This document shows positions 1 through 12,437 of a stretch of 64,000 nucleotides of DNA, piece by piece. Origin of the DNA: Ophiodon elongatus (Eukaryota; Chordata; Actinopteri; Perciformes; Hexagrammidae); the NCBI GenBank assembly GCA_016806645.1, contig JACSYO010002116.1, forward strand, positions 5,935,001 through 5,999,000. Reading direction: 5' to 3'. The number at the start of each line of letters is the position of its first letter. Position 1 is the stretch's first letter. The translations under genes and the position numbers were made by a program. The notes beneath the pieces are model-generated. The model was not told the DNA's origin, made no database searches, and was given only the letters and a program-made list of their open reading frames with translations.

Positions 1-67
1 TCTCACACACACACGCACACACATACACACACACACACACACACACAGGAGTACAGATGGTACTCAC

Positions 68-276
68 AGTCTTTCAGTGTTGCGGGGGATATTCCTTGGC
101 ATGGTTTTGAGACCCAGTCCATGGCAGTCTACTGTGGTGCCACTGCAGGTACACAGGGCTGGACAGGCACTGGCATTGCCCATGAGCAGCGCAGAGAGCA
201 TCACCACCCACATCCAGAGTGGCTGCCCAGCCAGCCTGCCCATGCCTGCCCCAGAACAGCTACCTCTGACGGGCAT
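68..276 (-). CDS. slit1: Slit1, first coding exon (partial gene)
   Basis: Slit proteins are secreted, leucine-rich-repeat axon guidance ligands for Robo receptors. This exon encodes a signal peptide (hydrophobic LWMWVVMLSALLMG, cleavage probably after NASA) and then the first LRR N-cap, with cysteines in ACPALCTCSGTTVDCHGLGL and the conserved NIPRNTERL. CPALCTC and TTVDCHG fit Slit1 better than Slit2 or Slit3. The donor GTGAGTA lies at 67-61 and the codon for the final Leu is split, as in other slit genes. The start could be Met at 276 or the in-frame Met at 243, which is closer to the usual signal peptide length. Remaining exons lie off the left edge. The neighbour arhgap19 is upstream on the same strand, as in mammals. 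Assignment to Slit1 rather than a paralogue is inferred from this short segment and from synteny. Confidence 0.88.
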
Positions 277-731
277 ATTCACCGCCACTGCAGCCAGCTC
301 TTCTTCAACAAAACCCTTACTTCTCTCTGTCCACCCTTCTCTGCGAAAAACAAAAGTCCCGCTACAGCTCGCGAGTCCTCTAAAAAAAATTATGTATTTG
401 TGGTGAATATAAATAGAAAACAAAACTATAACAAATGCTATTATTTTCCTCTTAGCTGTGAAACAGAGCAAATCCTTTTTGTTCTTCTAGATTTCTTTTG
501 ATGTAGGTATGATATCCACCACAGTTTGCTGATGTAAAAAAAAGAAGCTGTTTTCTTTCTCTTATTTTCTCCTTGCAAACTCTTCTGCTCTCTTGTCTTT
601 TTGGAGTTGCTGTGCTCTGGTCTGCACACGTCTGCGTCTCTGTCCTCCTCTCACTCAGTCCCGCTCTGCTCTGCTCGCCTGAAGAGAGAGGGAATAGGGA
701 AAGAGCAGAAAGAGAAAAAAAGCCAGTCTCT

Positions 732-777
<46 letters not shown>

Positions 778-1133
778 TACACACACACCAGTCATCCATC
801 ACAAGGATCTACAAATAGCAGAGCCCCCCGACTCCACCCCTACCCCTCCTCTCCTCCCATACTCCTCTCCCCCACCCCCCTCAATACCCCCCACCCCCCA
901 CCCCCAGAACCCTGCCTGAACTCACTCTCATTCTCGAGATCCCTCTTTCATTCCCTTGATTCTATTCACAATACAAATCTAGCCCAAGTATCTTTCTTTA
1001 TCCATTTTCTTTTTCACTCACTCCACTCATTTTCTTTCAGGTTTGTCTCCAGGCAAACCCCTAGAGAGAGACCTAACCTGCATGACACTGCATAACCCCT
1101 GCCCGAAGGGAGAGGCTGTGGGGAGACAGAGCT

Positions 1134-1170
<37 letters not shown>

Positions 1171-4100
1171 CATACATGTAACGAAGGAGAATCCACTGGG
1201 GAAGAGAGGAATCAACACCTCAGTCCTTGGAGGCAAAAAAGCTGGAATAAATAATCCGTAAATGTGGGTCTTAACATGTAGATCAAGTGTGGCCACACAG
1301 ACAGAAGCTGCAGCAGGGAACTGGAATGCAAAAGCGCACACACACACAAACACATATTCACAGACATACAAGTATTCATGATCTGTTGGGAAAGCAGACC
1401 ACAGCCATACAAAGAAAGCTAACACAATATTTTAAGCACAGCATAGGCACAGGGCCAGAGATTATATCTGCATATATACAAATGAAAAGACAAACAGCTA
1501 CACTCAACCATACATGCTATTTGGATTTATGGCCGTAACTGACACATAATCCCCTTCTTAGCGCCTTTAATGCTTTATTTATTTGAAAGGACATCTTAAT
1601 AAATCGTATTTTGCGAAGGTTGACATTTAGTTAAAACAGTGGATATATTGAGTCCAGCCGCTGTTGACAGTGTAATTGTAGCTTCCAGGAAACTTTTCCA
1701 AATGCATATTGATTGAGTTCGTGGAATTGCAAGCCAGTATTCTGGATGTGGGTAGGAAATACACTTCCCGTATTTATAGGTTCAAGCCAAAGTGCATTGT
1801 TCACAGCAATCCACATAATGAACTAAATGGTTACACTTTAAAATGAGGTATATTTAATTGAGAGAAGTTACAAAGGAAAAAGAGCAACAACAAGCACTTC
1901 TTGCATAACTTTCATTGAACCAATATGTCATGATTCATTTCTAAATATCTGTGAATCTGCATAATGATCACCATGAGGCACTCTTGATTAACGCTGGATC
2001 AGCTGCTAAACGGCACAACACCAATAACTAATACTTAGATCGCTAATATACATACATATATGTTAGATACTAGTTTAACAACCCCCTCGTGCAACCAAGG
2101 AGGTAATAATACGTTATTGGTTTAGTGCCATTTAGCACCTGATTCAGCATTATTCAAGGATGATTCATTAGGTGCTTATCTGGAGATCCACAGATATCTA
2201 GGATCTAATTATTAGACACTGGCTCATATATTGATTTGCATAACATCAGTCAGTTTTTGTGTTGTCTGTTGTTGTTGTACAACTAACTATATAATTCTTG
2301 ATTCAGACACAGTAAGGAACTATACTATTCATGAATCAGCAGTTTGGTTGCTTTGAAACTACAGGTTTTCTTCAAACTTAAAGTGACTAAAAGTTTGGTA
2401 CTTTACTAAAACTAAACAAAAAGTAACAAACACCTCCGCTATCCAGCCATGGCTGTACTCTGCTCAGCTCGAGCCACTGGGTCACTGTTCAAATTCTACA
2501 GAGTGCTTCAACACATCAACAAACATCAACAACAAAATCCCATAGTCCAAGAACCCCATTAACTTGAACTAACAAAAGGCACGAAGGGAATCAGCCCGGG
2601 AAGTCGCAAGACGAAACATTTGAGTTTGGGTGCATCTGTCTGCTTTGTTGCTTGACCAACTGGAAATGCATACCTACGCTGAGGTGTGTATGTCTGTACA
2701 TATGCAGGTGTACACACACACACACACACACACCTCAGAAGAAAAGCTGCATCTGTGTCGGTAAAAGTGTCAGTGCAGTGTTGATCTTGCTTCTATGAAT
2801 GGCTAATTAAAGAGGAGACAGTGGTGTTTAGTGGTAATGGGGGTGGATGGTAACGTCCCTCTGCGCTCAGAGTCGTGATAGGAATGTACACAAATGCACA
2901 ACAGGAATTATTCTGCTGCTCTCAAAGCCGTGGGAGGACACGGCAGTACAATTTACAATTAGCGAGAGGAGAGTTTGCAAAACAGAAGAGCTCACAAACA
3001 ATTGACTGATGAGGAAATAGGTGCAATTGATGTAGAATAGCATTCAATACATATTTTCCTACAGCTTGTAACCAAACGTTTGTCAAGACGGAGCTGACAG
3101 CGTCTCGTGTCTGAATAGAGGAATGAATTTGTTAGTTCGTCACAGAACTGAGAAGTGCTTGATCGAGAGAAAGAAAAAAAACTGAAAGAAACCAAATTTA
3201 GCATCTAGAAAATTCCACAGCATGCTTCAAACCAAAATAAAGTTATGTATTTCATCCTGCTGAAAAGGCTTGAAAGACTTTTCCACTGTCTATTGTTGAA
3301 AAAAAAAATAGAGTCTACACAAATATTTTATCCTTGAATTCTTTTTTCCCCCCCTCTTAGTGTGGTATTTCTCTATCTGTAGTTCTAGACGGAATTAGGT
3401 CCCTCTGAAAGTCATTTTAGTGTATCAATTTGAAGCCAAATCACATATGCTTGTGGGTTTGTGTGCACACCAGATAATGTAAAGTTGATTGCAGTATGTC
3501 TGACTCATTTTACAGTCATCATGCTCATTTTCGAGTAGGAATGCTAAATAAAAATCCCTCCGGAGTTTTGGCTGTAAAACAATACTATTCCTATTATGGA
3601 AGCTGTCTGATGTATATTTACAGAACATGAGAAAAAGCAGACCCATTTTCACAGATGTTTACAACATATACTTACAATACCAAACATGCATTGACATGGA
3701 CACCATAATGACACACTGAGACATTCCTCCTATTGGAGAGCTGCCTTCACTCTTACTATCTGCCCACTCACTAAAATATGTTCAATTTGGGTAAATCATT
3801 TACTGAGAAACAGCAACCATTTTTTAGTATGTTTACTTTTGGTGACCTTGTGGGTATATGTTGGTCATATTTAGCCTAAAACTGATGAACATTTCAATTG
3901 TATTTTGACATTTCAGCACATTTCAGTCACATGCATTACATTTGATTTGTGTTTCCTTCCTTTATATTTGCTGCGATGGCCATTACAAGCCTAAACGTTT
4001 TCAATTAACTTGACGACCGTTTGACATTGGATCACGTCCTGTTAAAGTTTGGAGCGGTCAAAGGAAGAGAGACAGAGAAGCATAGAGTAGCATCTCTTGC

Positions 4101-6251
4101 CCTTAAGGGAAATATTGTATATATATTCAAATAGGTTTCATTATGTATTTCAGTTTTTTTTTTTTTTTTTTCATTATTCATGAAAATATTGAGTGTTCAA
4201 ATGAAAACATATTTAACAGCACAGGAGTAGCTAATAAGCATATTTCTCTGATAAGGATATCTTCTCTACTTTGACCAGATCAGAGGAGATGTTGCACCTC
4301 AGGCGCTCTGGCTGACTAATTATTTGCAACTAAACAGCATCACCTTGTGGCTGCAAGTAAAATAGCATCACAAGCTTCAGAAAGCAACACTACTTATATA
4401 TTCCAGAAAGGAAAAGCGACAAAACACAGGACGGTTCATAATTAAGTCTTCATCCTACTTGAGCCCACATGCCAACATTTCAAATGAAAAGACACCCGCA
4501 GAAATCAGCTTGAAGTATTTTAATTGCAGTGAGTTGCACAGCTTCACAGTAGCATCAATGCCATCAGTGGACATGTTGACCAATCATCACATTATAGTTG
4601 AATTGTAACAGCTTAGCGACATGAGCGATAACTGATCTGGAAAGTGCTATGTAAGAAAACAAGCAGGTTTCAGTAGCTTAAACTCTCCCAGAAAGCACCT
4701 GGGTTAACAACCACAATAGAAGGCAACAACTAATTTACCTTCATTAACCTTTGAAAAAATAAAAATAAAAAAAAGACAAAAAAAAAGAAATTATAATAAA
4801 ATGTCTTGCACTAAATAGTTGACTAATATTAAGATACAAATGCATATCAAGCAATAAAACTGTAAAATTCACAATAAAAAAACCAAGATGAAGTTTAAGT
4901 AGCAGTAGTTTTTAAGTATCACAGTATTATTTACACCGAAGGTTTGAGCTCGTGGAAACAGAGAAAACTATTAATATAATACACACAAGATGGTCCTTCA
5001 TAGCCTTTAACTCTGTATCTCCCAACCTCCATTAGTCGAATATATATTTTTTATAGAAATTTCGCCACACCCTTAAAGCTATCTGGAATTTAAAGAGAAA
5101 ATGTTAAATACAAATTGCATTGTAAAGTAATTTAAGATATATTCACTTTAAAAAAAACAAAAAAGGCACATCTCAGAATTTACCACTTCTCTAATAAAAG
5201 TCTTGAACGCTCTGCATTGACTGCGAGTCTAACTTACCTACTATAACTTAAAAACAAATTGAACATTTAAATAAAAAAGCCGGCACAACACATTTGCTCA
5301 ATACAGCGGATGCACTGGATTCCAGGACTTGAAACATTACAAAAATAAATACTGAGGTTTGCAAATCAAATTTACATGTTTCAGTCAATGGTAAAGCTAA
5401 ATAGCCACAAATTCACTGGTGTAGATACATGTCACTCGCATCCTGCTGAACATTGTAAAAGAACAAGGAATAAGGATTTTAAGATGGAAGGCCTTTAGAC
5501 TGGGTAAGAAAACGGGTCAATTTCATTATACTTAAAATATTGCATGCGACATCCTCACTGTTTTTAACCCCATTTATGTAGGTTACGTAAAACTTGCTAG
5601 ACTGCAAAGGATTTGGGGTGTTTTCTTGCTATCTTACTCACCTTTCAGACATAAACTTCACTGCCTTGCTTTACGCTGTTTAGTTTGTGTCGACACCTCA
5701 GATCATTTAATACCCCTAACATAACAGTCAGCCTGATGTTTCCTTAGTTGTGAAGAGCGCAATCTTTTCAATCCTGGACGAGATGAAAAAAAAAAAGAGA
5801 GAGAAAAAGATTAGGTCATTTCTAATCCTTTCAGCAGCGTACATCAGGCATCATTAACAATGTAAGCACCGTTGAGTCAAAGTGAGGCCAGGCTTGCCTG
5901 TGGTGAACCGCAGACCGATGGCTGGGAATGCCAGAGAACTCCTTCAGCACAGTCATGAGGAAAACTACTTGTCACTGGTGGATGACACTTTTAAGACTGA
6001 ACTGTGCCGTCCCACAATTTAAAATGTGACATTTTGATTGGTTTGGTTTGAATAAAAGATAATTACTACTCGAGCGCTTCTCCACAAATGTCCATCATCA
6101 AGATCATTGGGGAATATTATTAGCCTGCAGGACCACGACAGTAGGCGATGAGGTTTTCTTAACGTGATGATGTAGAGTCTCCCATGTTACACAGGGCACA
6201 CCGTCATTATAAGACTTGTTTCATTTGTTTTGTGGTGTACCAATGCAATAC
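277..6251. other. Intergenic DNA between slit1 exon 1 and the arhgap19 3' end
   Basis: I see no coding exon here. The part next to slit1 (to about 1050) should contain slit1 5' UTR and promoter. It is CT-rich, with a (CT)n run near 738-772 and a C-rich tract at 830-905. Other simple repeats are (TG)n at 1137-1166, (CA)n at 2713-2732 and poly-T at 4155-4172. A foldback element is listed separately. The side next to arhgap19 must contain that gene's 3' UTR, but I could not place a convincing AATAAA. The AT-rich stretch 4740-5280 has several A-runs. Confidence 0.6.
1941..2201. repeat. Foldback (MITE-like) inverted repeat
   Basis: Two imperfect inverted arms of about 92 bp, 1941-2032 and 2109-2201, pair with each other around a 76-bp loop. 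For example, CTAAATATCTGTG on the left matches the reverse complement of CACAGATATCTAG on the right, and GCTAAACGGCAC matches the complement of GTGCCATTTAGC. I see no coding capacity. Such hairpins are typical of short non-autonomous DNA transposons. No target duplication was established. Confidence 0.6.
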
Positions 6252-8454
6252 TCACTCCTCCACAGCGAGTGTTTTCTCTTGCCTGGCCATCGATTGACCG
6301 CTGGGTAGAGGACTCTGCAGACTGCCGTTTTCTTTCTCTGTGAATACTTGGCTTCCCAACACCTTCCTCTGTTTCATAGACAAACAATCATTACTGGAGG
6401 ATATCTAGAGGGTAGGGCTGTATTTATTATACCAAGTAGATATTTCCATTGTAAACAAACATGATTTTTTTATTTAAATGCTCTTCATCAAAATGCACTA
6501 TAATGAACTTATAATGTATATAAGACCGTCATTGTTATTGATAACAATTTTATGTAAACAAATAAGAAAAATAAATACACAGAACTTTTAGAAAGGTGAC
6601 ACTTAAAAGTATTGCTTTTTCTCAACAAAAAAAAAAAACTGATGATTGAATATTAAATCAATGGTATAATGACGCTGGTATCTCTGTGTCGTCAGTTAGT
6701 GTGGATAAAACGTATAAATAGCGGTAAGCGCCCGGCTTCAATCCGGTAAAGTTACCGATCCCGAGTGCTTACATTGGTGTCTGACTTACTGTTCTAAGCA
6801 AAACATGATTCAGTAGCACAAGTAATGTATCACCAGTAATAAAAAAAACCTCTATAGGATACCTTAATTGACTGGCTTCGTCAGTGCGAGTTCACCATAA
6901 AAGATTCTTTGTCAAGAATCTGAACAAAATGGAACGAAGGCTGAAAAGATGTAGGCCATCGCTGCACACAGGAGTACTGTCAACAAACCTTGATAATTCC
7001 ACCCAGAGACCGTGAACGGCAATGTTTCCTGCTGAAGGGTGTCCGCGAGTCAGCCGAAGGGGTCAGCAAAGGCTGCTTATCAAACTACACACAAAAATAA
7101 TGACACAATTAGGTGCTGGGTTGCAAATTGGTTTCTGGATGTTCTTTCTCTCTTCACAAGGGGTAGTGTACCTGTCGGATGAGCTTCTTCTTTTTGGCAG
7201 ACTCGGGCATGTCGTTGACCTGCTGGTACAGCTCTCTGAGGGCACATTCAGTGTAACTCTGGGTCTCAAGTGACCTGGAAGTGGAGGTGCTGCTGACCTC
7301 ACCGCTGATTGTTCTCATGGAGGGAGAAGGGGAGGCAGCTGCTATGGCAGATATGGGCTCATCTTTAGTCCCAGAACAGAGTATCAAGTCATCCTAGAAA
7401 AAGGTCAGACACAACACAAGACCAGAAATATAAAAATGTGTTCTCTCACTGCAATCCAAAACTCTTTTCAACAGATGTGACCACAAGAAGCAGAAGGAGC
7501 AGATAAGAGTCTCTCAAAGTCCAGTATTTAGACACAAAGTACCTCAAATTAACCAGACACTGAAGCAACTGGATTCAAAAGTTAGAAAAATAAAAATAAA
7601 AAAAACATACTACGGGAGTATTGAAAGTTGCTTTATGGATTAATTTATTGCAGCGTTAATACTTTCTTTATTAAGATGAACTTTGTTAGGAAAAGAAGAA
7701 AACACAAAGGACCAAAAAACACTCACCTTTGATTGAAGAGGTTTTGATCCTGTGAAGTACACGCGGGTATATTCTTTGATGTATGTAGGTGCCTTCAATG
7801 GAAGTAAACATGTAAATGAAATCCTTTTATGAAAGTGTACCATAGATTCATGCGATTGGCACTTAGAAATTAATGACCTCACCATGAACAACGGTGTATT
7901 GAAGCTACCACATGGAAGAATATAGTACGTGTACAATACTGAAGCTAAACTAAACGGAATGAATAAAATGTAAGCCAATCATTGAGATCTTAAAGGCTGC
8001 TGATTACAGGCACTGGAAAAGAAATAGCTTTTGTTGTTATTTCTTTGACATGCAAACGCAATATTCTTTGTTATTACGCTGCTTGCATTCATTATAACCC
8101 TGGCAACAACTATGAGATCACAGTGGAAACATCACTACCACATGATATTTTTTGTTATGTGAAAGTAAAGTTCAGCACAGAATACAGACAACCTCAACTG
8201 ATCCCACCTCATGCTGTTGGTCTTATGAGACAAGAGCAACAAGAGAAGTCCAGAGAAACGGTTTGTAAAACTACTTACCTTGAACAGTTTCTGTGAGTGC
8301 CTGATAAGGAACGCTATGCCATTATTCAGTTGCTCGATGTTTCCCTGCAGATCACTTGCCATCACCTGGAACATAAAAATACCACAAAAAAAACCCAATG
8401 CCAAACAAATTCAACAGTCAACGGTTTACTTAACTGAAAACATAGTTAATAAAC

Positions 8455-8496
<42 letters not shown>

Positions 8497-11400
8497 TTTC
8501 TAGTCTATTAACCAGTCATTGGGGCGACGGTTCGATCCCTGGCTCCGCTAGTCCATGTCGATGTGTCCTTGGGCAAGACACTTAACCCCAAATTGCGCCC
8601 GTAACTGTGCCTACGGTGTTAGTTAGAATCCTGATGGGCAGGTGGCACCTTGCATGGTAGCCTCTCTCATCATTGTATGATGAATGCACTCATTGTAAGT
8701 CGCTTTGGATAAAAGCGTCAGCTAAATGAAATGTAATGTAAATTTAAACCTTACATTTTTGGGCCAGATGATGTGTGGAGCAAACATTGTGGCGAGATTG
8801 ATAGCAGACATCTTGTTGACGTGCTGATTTCGAGCAGTGTGGTACAGCAGGTCCAGCAGCAGTTTCAACAGGCTGCGGTTGGCTGGTGGGAGCAGCATGA
8901 AAAGCAGCTGAAATGCTTCAATCTGGCGTTCCTTGTCAGGCATTTTCGTCTTATCTCCTCTATCATCGAAACGAGTCAGCTCTGGACACAGCACATAAGA
9001 GAAGTGTTACAATAGAGCAAGGGGTGTACTATTATTTGATTTTCCTAAAAAATAAATCTGGATATTGAGCCATGACAAGGATCTGTGTATCGTCAACCCA
9101 CACCTCCAATCTTCAGGTGGGCATGATAGTGTCTGTGCGTGAGCAGAGGCTCTGGCAGCTCTCCTAGGTAGACTTTGAGCAATGTGGCCGCATCATTAGG
9201 GTGGAAGTCCCCCGTCTCTAGATCTATCTCTGCCCCAGCATTCAGCATCTCCCTGAGGGCTGCCTGCCTGAGGCTGTGGCCTGGTACACGGAACAACCCC
9301 TCCACATGAAGGTCTGAGGGGTCAGAGAGAAAGATGGTGAGCGACAGCCAAAAAGGAGGGGAAAAAAAGACATGTGGTCTGCAGGTGGGTAGACACAGAG
9401 TGAAGAAGACATAGGGAGACAAAAACACAGAAGTGAGGAGAGGGACAGAGTGAATTAAATGGCAGGAGGGAGACAGCTGGAGCAAAGAGCTTTCAGATGA
9501 ATTATTGACCCAAGCATTTGCTCCCAGTGTCTATTTTCACTGAATGACATCATCGCTTTCTAGAAATAAACCACGACCTCGTGATATTTCACTGCTTCCC
9601 AACTAAGTCAAAGTAGTAAGAGTTAGTATACAGTCTTGATGCCTAACAAATCCAATAATTATAATAGTTAATGATACAGGCTGATCAAGCAATTGAACTA
9701 GGTATATTAAGACATTATTAAATCAAGTAATTATGGTGTTTGTCTGACACAAATACTATCATGGTTACAGATCCGTCTCCTTCTCATGCATGAAAGATGT
9801 ATGTAGTCATGACATCACAAACTGCTTTGGATGAAAGTGTCCTCCAAAAGTTAAACATGTCTATTAAGTGATACTCACTTTTACTCAGGTATTCAATGAG
9901 CTGATAGATCTGTGATATTCCTTCTTCAGTTAATGGTGCACCAAAAACCACACCTTTGTCTGAAAGTCATCAAATAGCACAGTGAGACAGTTTTTATACG
10001 TTACAGTTTACAGCTGTATTTATTCCAGAACCATTACACCAGTCATTAGATTAATTAGCTCCCTTTTATCATTTCCATCAATCACATGGACCTGATGCAC
10101 CCTGTTGCATAATCTACAACAGCAGAAAGCCACGTTGTGAAAAAACATGAAAACGGTTGAGGGTTTATGTGGAGACAGAAACTAACAATTAACTTCACTT
10201 AAATTATTAAACTGTATATTAGAGTTGATTCGTTGATTTAATATCTGAAATTAATGGGCAACTATTGCAACAAAAAAAAATGAATCACTTAAATCACCTT
10301 CCACGTAAAAATCACAAACATTTCCTTGTTCCCGATTCTAAAATTGTAAAAATGTGCTGCTTCTCTTTGTCTTATGGGATAATACATTTAATACATTTTG
10401 GGACCAGTTTGGCTTTATAAAATTGTGATTGGCATTTTTCAGTATTTTCTGTCATTTCAGAGAACAAACAATTGTAAAAATAATCTGCCGATTAATCTGC
10501 AATGAAAATAATTGACTGCAGCCCTTCTACTGATTATTTAGTTATCAATTAAATAATCTAAAAAGTATCCAAATCATTAAAAACAATGTATTCAGTTTCT
10601 CAGAGCCCAAGGTGACATCTTCACATTAAGTGGTTTGTCTAACCAACGACACAAAACCCAAGATATGCATTTGCAATTATATTATATGAATAAAGGTACG
10701 CCTACAATACAACATCCCTGGAATAAAATCATACAGATCAATAACAATAAATGCTCCGAAATGCTTAGGATGGGTTAAACGCAGTGGTCAAATTGCATCT
10801 ATTTACTTGTGTGTATCATCTGTGACAATTTAATTTAGTTTGTTTTTAATTATTTCATCAGATACACGCATTGTTAATGAAACACATACTGCTTGTGGTC
10901 TGTTGATAACTTCACAGTAGTGCCTTTATATGTATTTGCACTTCCTAATGCAACAGAATGGCACAACTGCTGGGAGAGCAGCATTGGCTCCAGAGACACC
11001 AACAGACTTAACAGACTGGTTAAGAAGGCCGGCTCCATCATTGGCTGCAAACTAGACAGTCTGGAGAAGGTGGTGAAGAGGAGGACACTTAAGAAATTAT
11101 TATCCATACTGGATAATCCGGACCACGCTCCCCACCGCCTACTGCAGGTACAGCGGAGCACTTTTTTCCAACAGACTCATCCAGCTCCGCTGTCACAAGG
11201 ACAGATACAGGAGATCATTCCTGCCCACTGCAATAACACTTTATAATAAAGCATCTCTGGTCAAATCAACCACTCAGCTATAACACTGTTGTTTGTTTGT
11301 TGGCTACATCTTTGCACTACTGTCTCGTTTTGTTAGTTAATTTAATATTATTATTCTATTGTATTTGTTTTTCGTATTATTCTATTCTTTGTATATATTG

Positions 11401-11871
11401 TGCATTTATTTTGTATTTTATGGCTTAACCTGTATGTACAAATGCTGCTGTAGCGAAAACAATGTCCCCTTGAGGGATTAATAATCTATCTATCTATCTA
11501 TCTATCTATAATAACTTAACTCATAACATATTAGTCTAAAAACGCGTGTCAAAGACTCTACATGCCGTGTTGGCCTCACCTTTACGTTTCAGGAAGTTGA
11601 AGGAGCGGAGAAAGCCGGGGGCGGAGGGCACCTTGGCCTCGGACTCCCCGGTGAGCTGAGCGAACTCGTCCCCGGGGAGGTCGAGGAGACGAGTGATGTT
11701 GCTGAGCACCAAATCCGCAAAGGCCCGCGGATGCTCGTGTCTCAGCCTCTCCACAAAGAAGTCCGGGTTAAAGATCACGGGCTGGCTCGTACTTGGCTTT
11801 TCATGGCTGATGAACATGTTGCACTGTGCCCCCCTGTTACCGAGAAACACAGACATTGAGTCGGGGCTCAT
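6252..11871 (-). CDS. arhgap19: Rho GTPase-activating protein 19
   Basis: ARHGAP19 stimulates GTP hydrolysis by RhoA and acts in cytokinesis. Nine coding exons join in phase: 11580-11871, 9879-9959, 9104-9313, 8755-8981, 8279-8365, 7727-7792, 7172-7393, 6989-7084 and 6252-6368, giving 465 residues with no stop. The N-terminal block PVIFNPDFFVERLRHEHP is followed by a RhoGAP domain at about residues 98-285. It holds the arginine finger in EGLFRVPG (Arg133), the block YLGELPEPLLTH and the helix NLATMFAPHI. The tail keeps DMPESAKKKKLIRQ, a basic RSRSLGG stretch and RKVLGSQ, as in mammals. The last exon begins at the CAG before AGGAAGGTG. An alternative CAG 18 bases upstream would give an immediate stop. 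Introns contain a LINE tail (10.9-11.5 kb) and a SINE (8.5-8.75 kb). slit1 lies downstream on the same strand. Confidence 0.95.
8510..8745 (+). repeat. tRNA-derived SINE, teleost type
   Basis: The segment contains a tRNA-like B box (GGTTCGATCCC), the fish SINE core TGTCCTTGGGCAAGACACTTAA, and the very common fish 3' end around CGCTTTGGATAAAAGCGTC with an AAATG-rich tail. The A box is missing or degenerate, so the copy appears 5'-truncated; a (TA)n tract precedes it at 8459-8493. It sits in an arhgap19 intron. Its tail ends about 10 bases from the splice donor of the exon ending at 8755. The family name was not determined. Confidence 0.65.
10900..11512 (+). mobile_element. Truncated non-LTR retrotransposon, 3' end
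   Basis: Translated on the plus strand, 10931-11240 reads TNRLNRLVKKAGSIIGCKLDSLE, then a KRTLKKLLSILDN-like block and NTL. This is the region after reverse transcriptase in abundant fish LINEs of the L2/Rex type. The 3' end is the typical CCCCTTGAGGGATTAATAA followed by (CTAT)n at 11487-11508. Only the last few hundred bases of the element are present, so this is a 5'-truncated copy. It lies antisense in arhgap19 intron 1. Confidence 0.7.
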
Positions 11872-12420
11872 TTGAATAGTAGTGCTTCGGGCTGGGACCT
11901 AAAATGTAGAAGTTAAACAGATGTTTGCCTCGCATGCCAAGCTGTTGCTAGGCTAGTTACTCTACTGAATAACGTTGAATATATAGTTTTGATTCCCAAA
12001 AATGATTCCCTAAAAAATACTTCTCCTATTGTAGTGTAAGTGTCTGTTAATGTGAGGACATATTCAACGAAACGTGCCTACCTCCTGTTCAATTTGTGAT
12101 TGTTGTGAGGATCATTTCCAGCCGCCATCTTCGTTTTGAATCTTCCGCTCTCATCTTTAGCCCCGCCCCCGGCGTTGTGATTGGCTGAAATATACGCACG
12201 TCAGGACCGCTCAACTGTCACGTGATTGACACGGGGCAAACCCCACCTCTTTCATTACAAATGTCAAGGTTCATTTATTGTCATTATACAAGGTTGCACA
12301 ACGAAATGCATGTTATTGTCTGGGCGGTTTTAACCTAAAACTGTTCACTTGCTCCACCTCGGCTTCATTGATGTAAACAGGGATGTGTGTCTTCGTTTCT
12401 TCTCTTTTTTTTCTCTAAAA
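11872..12420 (-). promoter_or_regulatory. arhgap19 5' UTR and promoter region
   Basis: This stretch lies immediately upstream of the arhgap19 start codon. It contains a YY1-type site (GCCGCCATCTT, 12121-12131; minus strand AAGATGGCGGC), a GC box (CCCCGCCCCC near 12161), an inverted CCAAT box (TGATTGG, 12178-12184) and a palindromic E-box (TCACGTGA, 12218-12225). The YY1 motif at a TATA-less start is typical of broadly expressed vertebrate genes. The start site was not mapped and 5' UTR introns cannot be excluded. 12240-12420 shows nothing further. Confidence 0.6.
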
Positions 12421-12422
12421 TC

Positions 12423-12437
12423 AACAATCAGCTCCTT
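12423..12437. repeat. 15-bp target-site duplication, left copy
   Basis: AACAATCAGCTCCTT is identical to the copy at 14118-14132. It abuts the outer edge of the left terminal inverted repeat, and sequence outside the two copies diverges at once. Confidence 0.75.

Noticed and set aside
77..501. Plus-strand open frames over slit1 exon 1
   Set aside because: They are antisense shadows of the slit1 coding exon; the minus frame carries the conserved Slit sequence.
6386..6410. Alternative acceptor for the last arhgap19 exon
   Set aside because: It would put stop codons directly after the junction; the downstream CAG at 6369-6371 gives the conserved RKVLG in frame.
8510..8545. tRNA gene suggested by GGTTCGATCCC
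   Set aside because: Only the B box is present, with no cloverleaf; it belongs to a SINE.
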